Assembly: GCF_011762095.1 (NCBI RefSeq)
Contig: NZ_JAASQO010000015.1
Span: 1 to 64,000 of the forward strand
DNA: 64,000 nucleotides
Direction of reading: 5' to 3'
From: Parvibaculum indicum
GTDB lineage: Bacteria > Pseudomonadota > Alphaproteobacteria > Parvibaculales > Parvibaculaceae
The first letter of the stretch is position 1; each line of letters begins with the position of its first letter. This document shows, in pieces, positions 49,004-57,552 of the stretch. The position numbers and the translations under genes are program-made. A model generated the notes under the pieces. That model was given only the letters and a program-made list of their open reading frames with translations. It searched no databases and had not been told where the DNA came from.

Positions 49004-50661
49004 TTTCGAACACTTGCCTCGGGCTTCTTATTGTAGTGGAGAGAGGTCGCTTCCCCGCTCACCAGATCGAGTTCCAGATCCCGTTCGATGGCCGCCGCGT
49101 CGCGCTCCGCCGGATCGCCATATCCGCCGCCACCGGCGAATTCGAATGTGACGGTCGACCCGCTTTTGAGCAGGTTGCGCGATTTGAGCCCGACCGTTCC
49201 AACGCCGGAAACAGCGGCCGACGCGGCCGCGCCCGGCAACCCGCCCAAAATGCCGCGGGCGGGATTTTCCTCCCGCTCGCCGACGATAACGATCTGGGCG
49301 GGCGTCCCGGCGCGGTTCTCGATCTCGATCGTCTGACCAAGACCGCCGCGATATTTACCGGCACCGCCCGAATCGCGGCGGAACTCCTTGCGCTTGAACA
49401 GGAGCGGCGACGTCGCCTCGAGAATTTCGATGCTGCCGGCGCCCGAGTTGGTCGGGAAAGCCGTGGTCGACAGCCCGTCGGCGCGCGAGGACGCGCCCAT
49501 GCCGGCACTGGCAAACAGAATGGTGGAGTATCGCTCTCCCCGATCGTCATGGCCGCCGACCAAAATGCGCATTGCCGGTGCGCCGCCGCTATCGGCCAGC
49601 ACCCTGTCGGGCAATACATCGGCCAGCGCCTGGTAGATCGCACAGGAGAGGACGTGTCCGGACAAATGCCTCGCCGCGACGGGCGCGGGGTGACGCGCAT
49701 TCAGAATGCACCCCTCCGGCGCGACCACGCGGATCGGTCGATAGGACCCTTCATTACGCCGCGAATAGGGATCCAGAATGCATTTGAGCGGATAGATGGA
49801 ATAGGCCTGGGTGTAGTTCATGGTGCAGTTGATGGCACTGGCGACCTGGGGAGACGTGCCCGCATAGTCGACGGTCATCCCGTCCCCTTCGACGGCGATC
49901 CTGCATTCGATCTCCGTCGGCTCGTTTCCCGCGCCGTCGAGACGAACGGAGGAGGAATAAACGCCGTCCGGCACGGCGGCGATCGCGCGCCGCATGGATT
50001 GCTCGGACATGGCGTGAAGCTCGCGCGACAGATCCTCGAAATCCTCAAGCCCGGTATCGGCGAGGAAATCGGATGCACGTTTCCGGCAGACCTGATTGGC
50101 GGTCACCTGCGCCTCGATGTCGCCAAGGATCAGATCGGGGTGCCGGACATTGTTGAGGAAGAGACGCAGCATGGTCTCCTCGCGAACGCCGGCCCGGTAG
50201 AGATGAATAGGCGGGATACACACGCCCTCTTCATATATCTCGCGATTGTCGGGCCGGACGCTCCCGCCGATATCGGGCGCATGGGCCGCCGTGCCGGAAA
50301 AGGCGACCAGCCTGCCGTTGTGAAAGACCGGCGCGATGAGCGCGATGTCCGGCAGATGTCCCGTCGCGATCCAGGGATCGTTCGTGAAAACGCAGTCCCC
50401 TTCCTGCCAGGTTTCCAGCGGAAATCGCTCCAGAATACTCCGGCAGGCCCGCCCCAGAAGCCCCGCAAAGGCGGGGATGCCGCCGCTGCACTCGGCCAGC
50501 GTCTCGCCACGCAGATTCATCAGGCATGTCGCGAAATCATTCGATTCACGTATAATTGGAGAGAAGGCGGTACGCAGCAGTGTGGTCGCCGCCTCGTCGG
50601 CGACGGCAATCAGCTTACTCCAGTAGATTTCGAGCGAAATCGCGTCGAATTTCTCACTCAT
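49000..50661 (-). CDS. Hydantoinase/oxoprolinase B-type subunit (HyuB), 553 aa
   Basis: Partner subunit of HyuA. Recognisable are FDAISLEIYWSKLIAVADEA, LLRTAFSPIIRESNDFA, GDCVFTNDPWIATGHLPDI, AHAPDIGGSVRPDN and GGAGKYRGGLGQTIE, with a Gly-rich end (EFAGGGGYGDPAERD). It heads an eight-gene operon running to 40618, and is divergent from a LysR gene 174 bp away, which probably regulates it. Length is normal for the family. Confidence 0.94.
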   Translation of the reverse strand: MSEKFDAISLEIYWSKLIAVADEAATTLLRTAFSPIIRESNDFATCLMNLRGETLAECSGGIPAFAGLLGRACRSILERFPLETWQEGDCVFTNDPWIATGHLPDIALIAPVFHNGRLVAFSGTAAHAPDIGGSVRPDNREIYEEGVCIPPIHLYRAGVREETMLRLFLNNVRHPDLILGDIEAQVTANQVCRKRASDFLADTGLEDFEDLSRELHAMSEQSMRRAIAAVPDGVYSSSVRLDGAGNEPTEIECRIAVEGDGMTVDYAGTSPQVASAINCTMNYTQAYSIYPLKCILDPYSRRNEGSYRPIRVVAPEGCILNARHPAPVAARHLSGHVLSCAIYQALADVLPDRVLADSGGAPAMRILVGGHDDRGERYSTILFASAGMGASSRADGLSTTAFPTNSGAGSIEILEATSPLLFKRKEFRRDSGGAGKYRGGLGQTIEIENRAGTPAQIVIVGEREENPARGILGGLPGAAASAAVSGVGTVGLKSRNLLKSGSTVTFEFAGGGGYGDPAERDAAAIERDLELDLVSGEATSLHYNKKPEASVRK

Positions 50662-50736
50662 ATGCGTCCACCGATGCTGCTAGTGTCTCCGGAATTGGCG
50701 CCAAGCTAGCAGCGGCATCCCCCTACTTCCAATTCG

Positions 50737-50748
50737 CTATACGTATAG
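50737..50748. promoter_or_regulatory. 12-bp palindrome CTATACGTATAG, LysR operator candidate
   Basis: Perfect palindrome in the 174-bp region between HyuB and the LysR gene, 76 bp from the HyuB start and 88 bp from the LysR start. Symmetric AT-rich sites of this kind, of the T-N11-A class, are what LysR proteins bind. A second small palindrome, GATGCATC, lies at about 50752-50759. Confidence 0.45.
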
Positions 50749-50835
50749 ATTGATGCATCGATATTCCCCTTCCCGACCCAAAAGACTGTCCCGATTTCAG
50801 GTGCGCTGCGCAGGCGCACGGGAAAGGAGGGCGAC

Positions 50836-51717
50836 GTGAATATCGATTGGCTCGACGATTTTCTGGTGCTGGTCGAGGTCGGTGGCTTTGCGCGCGCCGC
50901 GGAGCAACGCGCGGTCACGCAGCCGACCTTCAGCCGGCGGATTCAGGCCCTGGAAGAGTGGGTCGGCGCCACGCTTGTCGACCGCAGCACACACACAATG
51001 AAGCTAACCGCCGCCGGCGAGAGTTTTAAGGTTGTGGCGGAACAGACGGTCCGCCGTCTCCAGCTCGGGCGGGAGGAAGCGCGCGCGATCGCCAAGATTT
51101 CGTCCGAAACGCTTCGCTTCGCCTCTACCCATGCGCTGTCGCTGACCTTCTTTCCGACCTGGCTGCGCCGTCTGGAGAAGGACGAACCGACAAGCGTGAC
51201 GGTGGAACTAACGGCCGACCACATGGTGGCGTGCGAAAGACTGATGATCGAAGGGCGCGCGCAGTTTCTGCTCGGCCATCACCACGAAGCCGCAACGACA
51301 AGGTTCGGCAAGGACTTCCGGTCCGTACGGCTGGGCGAGGATACGCTGTTGCCCGTGATTTCACCGGAGCTGGCCAAACAGGTCGTCCCGGAAAAGGCGC
51401 CGCAACTATCCTTTTCCGCCGAGTCCGGCATGGGGAGAATCCTGTCCGCAGCCTGGGCCGCCTCCGGACGCACACCGCGAACCAAGCCCGTATTCTCCTC
51501 TCACCTGGCCAGCGTCCTGACGGCCATGGCCCGTGACGGCCGCGGCGTCGCATGGACCGCGCTCAGCCTTGTGAGCGACGATATCGAAGCGGGAACCCTG
51601 TTGCGCGCCGGCCCTCCGGACCAGGACATCCCCATCGAAATTCGCCTCTGGCGCCCCGCCGCCCGGCAATCGCCGGCAGCAGAGGCGCTCTGGAGCAGGA
51701 TATTGAAGTCACAATAG
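50836..51717 (+). CDS. LysR-family transcriptional regulator, 293 aa
   Basis: LysR regulator. The N-terminal winged helix-turn-helix reads DWLDDFLVLVEVGGFARAAE, then RAVTQPTFSRRIQALEEWVG, with TAAGESF closing the domain; the remainder is a periplasmic-binding-like effector domain. GTG 50836 has a strong AAAGGAGG upstream. The divergent position makes it the obvious regulator of the HyuBA-AtuA-LeuCD operon, with the operon's substrate or an intermediate as co-inducer. Confidence 0.94.
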   Translation: MNIDWLDDFLVLVEVGGFARAAEQRAVTQPTFSRRIQALEEWVGATLVDRSTHTMKLTAAGESFKVVAEQTVRRLQLGREEARAIAKISSETLRFASTHALSLTFFPTWLRRLEKDEPTSVTVELTADHMVACERLMIEGRAQFLLGHHHEAATTRFGKDFRSVRLGEDTLLPVISPELAKQVVPEKAPQLSFSAESGMGRILSAAWAASGRTPRTKPVFSSHLASVLTAMARDGRGVAWTALSLVSDDIEAGTLLRAGPPDQDIPIEIRLWRPAARQSPAAEALWSRILKSQ

Positions 51718-51788
51718 CCCCGTTCCGACCCGGCCGGCAACGAGCCCACAAGGAGTGAGGAACGGCCTCCCGTCAGGGCGTATCGTCG

Positions 51789-52448
51789 TTATGCTTCTTT
51801 TATGATGTAGGCGCAGCGCCGGGCGCCCTCGATGATGTGTTCGGCGCGTTCGACGGTTACGCCAGGGCCGAGAAGAGAGCGGAAGAGGGCCAGTTCAGTG
51901 CGGCAAAAGCCCTGACAGAGGCTCGCCGCCGCGCATATCGGACAATGGTTTTCGATCAGGAGCAGGGAGCCGTCTTCGGCTTCTTCCCAAGCCGCCATAT
52001 ACCCCTCTGCCGAGCGCAATTCGGCAAGCGCCGCCACACGATCCCTGAGGCTGGTATGGCCCGACATCGCGGCTTCATAGAGGATGCGGGTATCCTGCTC
52101 TCTCTGGTCGATAATGCGGTCGAGCGCTTCGTCGCCCAAAAGGGAGCGCACGGATTCCAGAATCTGGACCGTGAGACTTGCATGGGTATCGGGAAAAGCC
52201 GACTGCGCCTCGGGCGTCAGGCTCCATTGCTGCCTGGGACGGCCGACGCCGGCCGGGGTGCTATCCGCCCGGACCTGGCCTTCCGCCGCAAGCCGGTTGA
52301 GCTGCTGGCGCGCGGCCTCTCCCGTGATGCCGAGTCTCTTGCCCAGCTCGGCCGCGGTCTGTTTCCCATGCATTTTCAACATCATGAGAATCCGTTCCGC
52401 AGGATTTCGCGGGGACCAATTCCAATTTTCCAAGACTCTGCTTGACAT
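51789..52448 (-). CDS. SufR-like helix-turn-helix regulator with a four-Cys Fe-S motif, 219 aa
   Basis: DeoR/ArsR-type winged helix regulator: ILMMLKMHGKQTAAELGKRL and GITGEAARQQLNRLAAEGQV form the DNA-binding part, with GRPRQQWSLT as the wing. Near the C-terminus CPICAAASLCQGFC gives a Cys-x2-Cys-x5-Cys-x3-Cys motif, as in SufR-type iron-sulphur sensors. It is divergent from the superoxide dismutase gene (89-bp gap), so control of sodB and perhaps itself by Fe-S status or oxidants is likely. ATG 52448 is used; a longer in-frame start at 52511 is unlikely. Confidence 0.88.
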   Translation of the reverse strand: MSSRVLENWNWSPRNPAERILMMLKMHGKQTAAELGKRLGITGEAARQQLNRLAAEGQVRADSTPAGVGRPRQQWSLTPEAQSAFPDTHASLTVQILESVRSLLGDEALDRIIDQREQDTRILYEAAMSGHTSLRDRVAALAELRSAEGYMAAWEEAEDGSLLLIENHCPICAAASLCQGFCRTELALFRSLLGPGVTVERAEHIIEGARRCAYIIKEA

Positions 52449-52537
52449 ATTGTCGCCGATAGTTTTCAAAGCTCTCACTTGGAAAATATGCGTATCCCGC
52501 TTTTGGCGCAAGCCTTAAGCTTTCAGGAGTATGAAGA

Positions 52538-53140
52538 ATGGCTTTTGAACTCCCCACCCTGCCCTTTTCCCGCGAGGCCCTGACCGCGCGCGGGATGTGC
52601 CAGGAAACGCTGGAACTCCATCACGGCAAGCACCACCAGGCTTACGTGACCACCCTGAACGGCCTGGTCGAGGCCAATGCCGACCTTCAAGGCAAATCGG
52701 TGGAGGAAATCGTCGCCTTCGCCAGGGACGCGGCCGATCTTGCCCCCGCCTTCAACAATGCGGGCCAGCACTGGAACCACAGCTTTTTCTGGAATTCCCT
52801 CTCTCCCGAAGGCGGGCGACTCCCCGGCAAGCTGGAAGCCAAGATCGTTGAAGATTTCGGCTCCGTCGACGCCTTCAAGGACAGCTTCAAGACCGCGGCC
52901 GTGGGGCAGTTCGGCTCCGGCTGGGCCTGGCTCGTGCTCGGCGACGACGGGAAGCTCAAGACAGCCAAGACCGCGAACGCCGCCAGCCCGCTTTCCACCG
53001 GCGAGGGGAAAGCGCTGCTGACGCTCGACGTGTGGGAGCACAGCTACTACGTCGATTTCCGCAACCGGCGTCCGGACTATGTCACCAACTTCCTCGACAA
53101 TCTGGCGAACTATGAATTCGCCGAAGCCAACCTCGTGTAA
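52538..53140 (+). CDS. sodB: Superoxide dismutase, Fe type, 200 aa
   Basis: Iron/manganese superoxide dismutase. It begins FELPTLPFSREALT, has ligand His residues in LELHHGKHHQAYV and QHWNHSFFWNSL, and the late Asp and His in DVWEHSYYVDFRNRRPDYV. The Gln before the WNHS motif (AGQHWNHSFFW) corresponds to the Gln typical of Fe enzymes. It converts superoxide to hydrogen peroxide and oxygen in the cytoplasm. AGGAG lies 8 nt before ATG 52538. The RND adaptor gene begins 13 bp after the stop. Confidence 0.96.
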   Translation: MAFELPTLPFSREALTARGMCQETLELHHGKHHQAYVTTLNGLVEANADLQGKSVEEIVAFARDAADLAPAFNNAGQHWNHSFFWNSLSPEGGRLPGKLEAKIVEDFGSVDAFKDSFKTAAVGQFGSGWAWLVLGDDGKLKTAKTANAASPLSTGEGKALLTLDVWEHSYYVDFRNRRPDYVTNFLDNLANYEFAEANLV

Positions 53141-53153
53141 AGGCGGCTCTTCC

Positions 53154-54311
53154 ATGCCGGACAATAACTCCTCTCCATCCCGTTTCGACAGCGCAGTTTC
53201 CGCGAGCGGTCTGCGATCTCTCGGCCGTCGTTTTTCCTCGATCATCATTCTGTTGGTCATTCTGGGCCTTTTGTTCGCAGGCCTCGTGTTGTGGCGGAAC
53301 ATAAGGCTGGGCGGCCAGCAGGGCTGGGCACAGGGCCCGCTTCCCGTTACAGCAACCGTCGTCGAGCCCAGAGAGGTTCCCGCTTCTCTCGACGCGGTCG
53401 GCACCTTGCGCGCCGTCAATGAAGTGATGCTTGCGCCGGAGGCAAGCGGGCGTGTCGTCGATATCGAGTTCGAGGCAGGCGACACCGTCGAGAAGGATGC
53501 CTTACTCGTCCAGTTGTTCGATGCCCCCGAACGTGCCGATCTCGCCTCGGCCAAAGCGGCGTTGACGCTTGCCCAGACGCAACTGAAGCGCTCGCAACGC
53601 CTTGCGTCCACCGGCGTCGACTCCAAGGAACGCCGGGACCAGCGCGCCGCGCAGCGCGACCAAGCGGCCGCAGCGGTCGAGCGTCTCGAGGCGCATATTC
53701 GGCAGAAACAGATCCGGGCGCCTTTTGCCGGCAAGGTCGGGATCCGTCGGATCGACCCCGGGCAATATCTCAATGCGGGAGAAGAGGTCGCAACGCTGAC
53801 CGCGCTCGACACGCTCTTTGTCGAATTTGCGCTTCCGCAGCAGGATTTGAGCCGGATAAAAACCGGAGCCACCGTCGATGTGAAAAGCGACGCCTGGCCG
53901 GAGCGGACATTCACCGCGAAGGTCAACGCCATCGAACCGCAGATCGGCAAGGATACGCGCAATGTTTCGGTACAAGCCGTTCTGGACAACAAGGACGGCG
54001 CGCTGCGCCCCGGCATGTATGTAACGGCATCGCTCGCTCTGCCCCCGCAACAAAACGCCCTGGTCGTTCCGGAGACGGCGATCATGACTTCCGCGCAAGG
54101 CGACAGCATTGCCGTCGTTCGCGGCGAGACGCCGAAGGAAGGCGGTACCGCCGATATCGTTCCGGTCATCAGCGGGCGCCGCATCGGGAACGAGGTCGTC
54201 GTGACGCGCGGCCTGGTGCCCGGAGACGTGGTGGTGACGGACGGACAGCTCAGAATCCAGCCGGGCGCATCTCTCGAGGTGAAGCAACCCGGCTCCCCGC
54301 AGGAAAAGTGA
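53154..54311 (+). CDS. RND efflux periplasmic adaptor (membrane fusion protein), 385 aa
   Basis: Adaptor of a resistance-nodulation-division pump. An N-terminal membrane anchor (IIILLVILGLLFAGLVLW, about residues 29-46) precedes a lipoyl half-motif (APEASGRVVDIEFEAGDTVE), an alpha-helical hairpin rich in Gln/Arg/Ala, and a second lipoyl half (IRAPFAGKVGIRRIDPGQYL). It links the inner-membrane pump to an outer-membrane channel not encoded here. It follows sodB by 13 bp and is immediately followed by the pump gene. Confidence 0.94.
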   Translation: MPDNNSSPSRFDSAVSASGLRSLGRRFSSIIILLVILGLLFAGLVLWRNIRLGGQQGWAQGPLPVTATVVEPREVPASLDAVGTLRAVNEVMLAPEASGRVVDIEFEAGDTVEKDALLVQLFDAPERADLASAKAALTLAQTQLKRSQRLASTGVDSKERRDQRAAQRDQAAAAVERLEAHIRQKQIRAPFAGKVGIRRIDPGQYLNAGEEVATLTALDTLFVEFALPQQDLSRIKTGATVDVKSDAWPERTFTAKVNAIEPQIGKDTRNVSVQAVLDNKDGALRPGMYVTASLALPPQQNALVVPETAIMTSAQGDSIAVVRGETPKEGGTADIVPVISGRRIGNEVVVTRGLVPGDVVVTDGQLRIQPGASLEVKQPGSPQEK

Positions 54312-54312
54312 C

Positions 54313-57300
54313 ATGACGTTTACGGATATCTTTATCAAGCGGCCGATCCTTTCGATCGTCGTCAGCCTGCTTATCTTCCTGGTCGGGTTGAGCGCAGTAT
54401 TCTCACTGCAGATCCGTCAATATCCGAGGATGGAAAGCGCCACGATCAATATCGATACGGCATTCCCCGGCGCGACACAGGACGTGATGCAGGGTTTCGT
54501 GACCACCCCGATCGCCCAGGCGATCGCGACCGCCAACGGGATCGAATACATCACCTCTTCCTCGACACAGGGGAAGAGCCATATCGCCGCCAAGCTCATC
54601 CTGAACGCCAATGCCGATCGCTCGATGACGGAAATCCTGTCCAAGGTGCAGCAGGTGAAATATCGCCTCCCCGAGGGCGCGGCCGATCCCGTCATCACGA
54701 AAATCACCGATGGCGCCTCCGCCATCCAATACGTCTCGTTCGTAAGCGACACGCTTTCTCCGTCGCAGATTTCAGACTTCGCGACGCGCGTTGCCCAGCC
54801 GTTGATCACGTCCGTTCCGGGCGTCGCATCTGCGCAGATCGACGGCGGCGCACCCTTTGCCATGCGGATATGGGTCGACCCGGTGAAACTCGCTGCGCGC
54901 GGCCTGACGGCAAGCGATGTCGTGCGCGCGCTACGCGCGAACAACGTCCAGGCAGCGCCCGGCCAGATCAAAGGCTCGAACACCGCCATCAACATTACGG
55001 CGACCACGGACCTTCGGAATATCGACGCATTCCGCAATATGCTGCTGAAGACCGGCGGGAACGGACAGGTCTATCTGAAAGATGTCGCAACCGTGGAACT
55101 TGGCGGCCAGAATTATGACGGCAAGGCCATCAGCTCCGGGCATCAGGCCGTTTTCATATCGATCTCGCCAACGCCGGACGGCAATCCGCTGGAAATCGTC
55201 GATGCGGTGAACAAGCTGCTGCCGGGCATTCAACGCGTCGCACCGCCGGGGCTTACGGTCAAGAACCAGTTCGACGTCGCACATTTCGTCGAAGCTTCCA
55301 TCTCGGAGGTCGAACATACGCTGATCGAAGCGGTGGTGATCGTGATTGCCGTGATCTTCCTCTTTCTCGGCACGTTCAGAGCCGTGATCATTCCGATCGT
55401 CACCATCCCGCTTTCGCTCCTCGGTACCGCGGCATTGATGCTGATGTTCGGTTTTTCTCTCAATCTTCTGACCCTGCTCGCCATGGTTCTGGCCATCGGC
55501 CTTGTGGTCGATGACGCCATTGTGGTGGTGGAAAATATCCATCGCCATATCGAGGAAGGCTCGCCGCCGGTACAGGCTGCGATCGCAGGCGCACGTGAAA
55601 TCGTCGGGCCGGTGATCGCCATGACCATCACGCTCGCGGCCGTTTACGCGCCGATCGGCCTGATGGGCGGCCTCACCGGTGCGCTCTTTCGTGAATTTGC
55701 CTTCACGCTCGCCGGTTCGGTTATCGTTTCCGGCGTCGTCGCCCTGACGCTTTCGCCGATGATGAGCGGGCGCCTCCTGCACTCGAAAATGACCGAAGGG
55801 CGTCTTGCCCAGGGCATCGAGCATGTGATGGAGCGCGTGACAAATCGTTATGTCCACCTGCTGGGCATGACCATGAAATCGAGGACAGCGGTCCTGATCG
55901 CCGGCGCGGTCTTTCTGGGCGCCATCGTCGTCTTCTTCACAAGCGCGGCGCGTGAACTCGCACCGCAGGAGGACATGGGCTACATCTTCGTACAAACGAA
56001 GGCGCCGCAATATGCCAATGTCGACTACACGGCAAAATACAGCTCCGATGTCGAGCAGATATTCCACACGTTCCCCGAATTCGCGGACAGCTTTTTCGGC
56101 ATGGGGGGATCGAATGGCGCCAATATCGGCTTCGGCGGCATCATTCTGAAAGAATGGGAAGACCGGGACCACGGCGCGAGCGAGATCCAGAGCGAGATCG
56201 CCGCGCGGGCCGGCGGGGTGACCGGTGTCTATGCGGCGGTTTTCCAGCCCAGCCCCCTGCCCGCCGGCAGCGCCGGCTTGCCGGTTCAGATGGTTATCCG
56301 CTCAGCGGACGGCTTCTCGTCGATCTACAAAACAATGGACGGTATCAAGAATGCCGCCTGGCGCAGCGGTCTGTTCGCCTTTGTCGACAGCGACCTCGCT
56401 TTCGACAGCCCGGAAGCGCATATCTCGGTCGACCGCGCCAAGGCGGGCGAGCTCGGCATCTCCATGTCCGAGATTGCCGACACGCTCGCCGTCATGGTGG
56501 GCGAGAATTACATCAACCGCTTCAACTGGTTTGACCGTTCCTATGACGTCATCGCCCAGGCGCCCGAGGACAAGAGGCTGACGCCGGACAATCTGGGACA
56601 GTTCTATGTCCGGACCGGCTCCGGCACGCTGGTACCACTGTCCACGGTCGTCAACGTCGAGATGCGATCGCAGCCGAATGCGCTGTCGCAGTTCAACCAG
56701 ATGAATGCCGCAACGCTCTCGGCCGTGCTGCTGCCCGGCGTGACCATGGGGCAGGCAGTCGACTTTCTGAAGAGCCAACCCTTGCCGCCCGGCATGTCGG
56801 TCGACTGGCTCTCGAACAGCCGGCAATATGTGAAGGAAGGAAACCAGCTGACGATCTCTTTCGGATTTGCACTGATCGTCATCTATCTCGTGCTGGCCGC
56901 CCAGTTCGAGAGCTTCCGCGACCCGCTGGTCATTCTGGTGACGGTGCCGCTGGCGATCTTCGGTGCGCTGGTGCCGCTCTATCTCGGGTTCACGACCCTC
57001 AACATCTATACCCAGATCGGGCTCGTCACACTGATCGGCCTGATCTCCAAGCACGGCATCCTGATGGTTTCCTTTGCCAACGACATGCAGCGAGCAAACG
57101 GATGGGGACGGCACGAAGCCATCCTGCACTCCGCGTCCGTCAGAATGCGCCCGGTGCTGATGACCACCGCTGCCATGGTGGCCGGACTCGTTCCGCTTCT
57201 CTTCGCCGCCGGGGCGGGCGCGGCCAGCCGGTTTGCCATCGGCATCGTCGTGGTGATGGGAATGCTGGTCGGCACGATGTTCACGCTCTTCGTGCTGCCG

Positions 57301-57402
57301 ACGATGTACACTCTGTTGGCGGTCAAACATAATCCGCACGCCGAGACGGAGAGTGCCCAATCCAAGGAGCGCGAGGCCGCCCCTGCAACGGCATCACCTT
57401 GA
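54313..57402 (+). CDS. RND efflux transporter permease (HAE1/MexF-like), 1029 aa
   Basis: Inner-membrane proton-driven pump of the AcrB/MexF type. TM1 begins FTDIFIKRPILSIVVSLLIF and ATQDVMQGFVTTPIAQAI marks the porter domain. The proton-relay Asp pair is in IGLVVDDAIVVVENIHRH (TM4), and a repeat of the fold is evident after about residue 530. Length is typical. It starts 1 bp after the adaptor stop. Substrates are unknown; linkage to sodB and an Fe-S regulator suggests oxidant or redox-active compounds. Confidence 0.95.
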   Translation: MTFTDIFIKRPILSIVVSLLIFLVGLSAVFSLQIRQYPRMESATINIDTAFPGATQDVMQGFVTTPIAQAIATANGIEYITSSSTQGKSHIAAKLILNANADRSMTEILSKVQQVKYRLPEGAADPVITKITDGASAIQYVSFVSDTLSPSQISDFATRVAQPLITSVPGVASAQIDGGAPFAMRIWVDPVKLAARGLTASDVVRALRANNVQAAPGQIKGSNTAINITATTDLRNIDAFRNMLLKTGGNGQVYLKDVATVELGGQNYDGKAISSGHQAVFISISPTPDGNPLEIVDAVNKLLPGIQRVAPPGLTVKNQFDVAHFVEASISEVEHTLIEAVVIVIAVIFLFLGTFRAVIIPIVTIPLSLLGTAALMLMFGFSLNLLTLLAMVLAIGLVVDDAIVVVENIHRHIEEGSPPVQAAIAGAREIVGPVIAMTITLAAVYAPIGLMGGLTGALFREFAFTLAGSVIVSGVVALTLSPMMSGRLLHSKMTEGRLAQGIEHVMERVTNRYVHLLGMTMKSRTAVLIAGAVFLGAIVVFFTSAARELAPQEDMGYIFVQTKAPQYANVDYTAKYSSDVEQIFHTFPEFADSFFGMGGSNGANIGFGGIILKEWEDRDHGASEIQSEIAARAGGVTGVYAAVFQPSPLPAGSAGLPVQMVIRSADGFSSIYKTMDGIKNAAWRSGLFAFVDSDLAFDSPEAHISVDRAKAGELGISMSEIADTLAVMVGENYINRFNWFDRSYDVIAQAPEDKRLTPDNLGQFYVRTGSGTLVPLSTVVNVEMRSQPNALSQFNQMNAATLSAVLLPGVTMGQAVDFLKSQPLPPGMSVDWLSNSRQYVKEGNQLTISFGFALIVIYLVLAAQFESFRDPLVILVTVPLAIFGALVPLYLGFTTLNIYTQIGLVTLIGLISKHGILMVSFANDMQRANGWGRHEAILHSASVRMRPVLMTTAAMVAGLVPLLFAAGAGAASRFAIGIVVVMGMLVGTMFTLFVLPTMYTLLAVKHNPHAETESAQSKEREAAPATASP

Positions 57403-57409
57403 CGATACC

Positions 57410-57437
57410 GCCGACGGGCCCGCTCGCGCCCGTCGGC
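57410..57437. terminator. Hairpin after the RND permease gene
   Basis: GCCGACGGGC (57410-57419) and GCCCGTCGGC (57428-57437) form a perfect 10-bp stem, 8-nt loop, 8 bp after the stop codon. No T run follows, so termination may be weak or factor-dependent. Confidence 0.5.
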
Positions 57438-57506
57438 AGGATGAAATCGATGGCGTGTTTGTCGCCTTCTCGCGTGATAGCGGCGGCACTTCGGAAGGGA
57501 AACACG

Positions 57507-57541
57507 GCGCGCTGGATCCCCATGAGTGAGGTCCAGCGCGC
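57507..57541 (-). terminator. Inverted repeat downstream of the FAD-monooxygenase gene
   Basis: GCGCGCTGGA (57507-57516) and TCCAGCGCGC (57532-57541) are perfect 10-bp arms with a 15-nt loop. On the minus strand CGTGTTTCCC follows, a weak U tract; it would end the monooxygenase transcript 12 bp after its stop. Confidence 0.5.
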
Positions 57542-57552
57542 GCGATGCTTTC

